Both the position numbers and the translations under genes were made by a program. DNA of 6,191 bases from positions 1-6,191 of the forward strand of contig CAJOMM010000024.1 in NCBI GenBank assembly GCA_905235765.1, in the 5' to 3' direction. Numbering within the stretch: the stretch's first letter is position 1; each line of letters begins with the position of its first letter. The notes under the pieces are model-generated. The model ran no database searches, had not been told where the DNA came from, and was given only the letters and a program-made list of their open reading frames with translations. This DNA is from an uncultured Clostridia bacterium (GTDB lineage Bacteria; Bacillota; Clostridia; Christensenellales; Borkfalkiaceae). This document shows, one piece after another, positions 5,775 through 6,191 of this stretch.

Positions 5775-5803
5775 ATTATACTACTATATATTGTGGTTGT
5801 CAA
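5775..5803 (-). promoter_or_regulatory. Consensus sigma-A promoter of the tyrS operon
   Basis: On the minus strand, TTGACA (5803-5798) and TATAAT (5780-5775) are both perfect matches to consensus with an optimal 17-bp spacer. Transcription should start near 5768, giving a leader of about 30 nt before the tyrS ATG at 5737. The terminator at 5839-5872 isolates it from the upstream gene. No other promoter is evident before yigZ, recX or nnr, so this one probably serves all four genes. Confidence 0.9.
5781..5796. promoter_or_regulatory. Candidate NrdR box in the tyrS promoter spacer
   Basis: The 16-mer CTACTATATATTGTGG matches the published NrdR box consensus as I recall it (acaCwAtATaTwGtgt) at 13 of 16 positions, with the 10-bp core complete. 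It lies wholly between the -35 and -10, where a bound repressor would block RNA polymerase, and nrdR is encoded in the same window. Against it: known sites usually come in pairs about 31-32 bp apart, and I see no good second box at that spacing; an AT-rich spacer can match by chance. Confidence 0.4.
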
Positions 5804-5838
5804 CGTTTAGAAAACACATTTGCCGACAATAAAAGTTC

Positions 5839-5872
5839 AAAAAAACTACGCCGCGAAAAATTTTCGCGGCGT
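5839..5872 (-). terminator. Rho-independent terminator of the MinE-like gene
   Basis: An 8-bp GC-rich stem, ACGCCGCG (5848-5855) with CGCGGCGT (5865-5872), can extend by AAAA/TTTT pairs into the loop. On the minus strand it is followed by AG and seven T (5845-5839). It sits 24 nt past the stop of the MinE-like gene and about 36 nt before the tyrS -35 box, cleanly separating the two transcripts. Confidence 0.9.
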
Positions 5873-5895
5873 TACTTGCGGAAAGATTCGGTTAT

Positions 5896-6144
5896 TTAAG
5901 GCGCGGTTTCGGGCGGCACGGAAGAAAACGCTTTTACCGCCCTCGCAGACAAAGTCAATTTAAGGTGGTACGAGTTTCCGCTTTTATATACTTCTACTAT
6001 CGGGTCTTCCCCGTATTCGAAATATTCTTTAAGCACTCTGTTTAAGTCGACCGTTAAAAGTTCGGTAAAGTCGACCGAATTTTTCATCCTGTCGTTGTTG
6101 ATCATATTTTCCATGCGCAAAAGATAGTTTTTTTTGGGTTTCAT
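5896..6144 (-). CDS. MinE-like small protein (putative cell division topological factor)
   Basis: This 82-residue protein starts at ATG 6144. Its middle part, LLRMENMINNDRMKNS followed by DFTELLTVDLNRVLKEYFE, has the layout of MinE. There is a basic amphipathic segment ending in a DR pair (18-19), then a helix with the DL..VL..Y pattern, then a beta strand (PIVEVY) and a second strand (YHLKLTLS). MinE pairs with the MinD ATPase to keep MinC-dependent division inhibition away from midcell. The match is from memory of the family pattern and is moderate. The frame stays open from 6144 to the window edge, and AGGAGG (6167-6162) is 17 nt before the ATG, too far for a normal start. The gene may therefore begin outside the window; typical MinE proteins have about 10 more residues before DR. 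minC and minD, if present, would lie upstream. Confidence 0.5.
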   Translation of the reverse strand: MKPKKNYLLRMENMINNDRMKNSVDFTELLTVDLNRVLKEYFEYGEDPIVEVYKSGNSYHLKLTLSARAVKAFSSVPPETAP

Positions 6145-6191
6145 ACGTTTCGTTTTATACTCCTCCTTATACTGCCGAGAAATCCGCTGTA

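Noticed and set aside
5738..5803. Longer tyrS start at ATG 5803 (or ATG 5758)
   Set aside because: ATG 5803 lies in the -35 box, upstream of the likely transcription start, and codes for an isoleucine-rich tail. The site GAGGAG is spaced for ATG 5737.
5738..5838. T-box or other riboswitch before tyrS
   Set aside because: The transcribed leader is only about 30 nt, and no T-box sequence or terminator/antiterminator pair lies between promoter and gene.

Overview
This is a stretch of bacterial chromosome, most likely from a Clostridia-class Firmicute and probably an uncultured gut-type lineage. The reasons are AT-leaning codon use, strong AGGAGG-type ribosome sites, consensus sigma-A promoters, Rho-independent terminators, and the presence of NrdR, a ComEB-type dCMP deaminase and RecX. 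Nearly all genes lie on the minus strand.

Layout from the right edge leftward, in the direction of minus-strand transcription. (1) A small MinE-like gene (5896-6144, possibly extending past the window edge) ends in a strong terminator. (2) A consensus promoter (TTGACA-N17-TATAAT) drives a tightly packed four-gene operon, tyrS-yigZ-recX-nnr. Its genes overlap by 4 nt (tyrS/yigZ), are separated by 3 nt (yigZ/recX) or overlap by 1 nt (recX/nnr). It encodes tyrosyl-tRNA synthetase, an IMPACT/YigZ-family protein, the RecA regulator RecX and the bifunctional NAD(P)HX repair enzyme. (3) A small DUF1294-like membrane protein gene on the plus strand meets nnr tail to tail, with a 4-nt overlap of stop codons. 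(4) Divergent from it is a two-gene unit, nrdR-comEB: the ribonucleotide reductase repressor and dCMP deaminase, both concerned with dNTP balance. (5) A tRNA-Ser(UGA) gene with encoded CCA follows. Its 5' part is repeated twice upstream in a 61-bp tandem array, and a likely tRNA 3'-end remnant lies downstream. Terminator hairpins follow the tRNA. (6) At the left edge is the last part of a possible plus-strand membrane protein.

Most of the window is ordinary housekeeping sequence, and I do not see a new defence or mobile system. The two observations most worth checking are the tandem decayed 5' tRNA-Ser fragments, which would be transcribed in the tRNA leader, and a near-consensus NrdR box placed exactly between the -35 and -10 of the tyrS operon promoter. 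The second would tie a translation/repair operon to the dNTP regulator encoded about 4.3 kb away. Both rest on pattern reading and recalled consensus sequences only.
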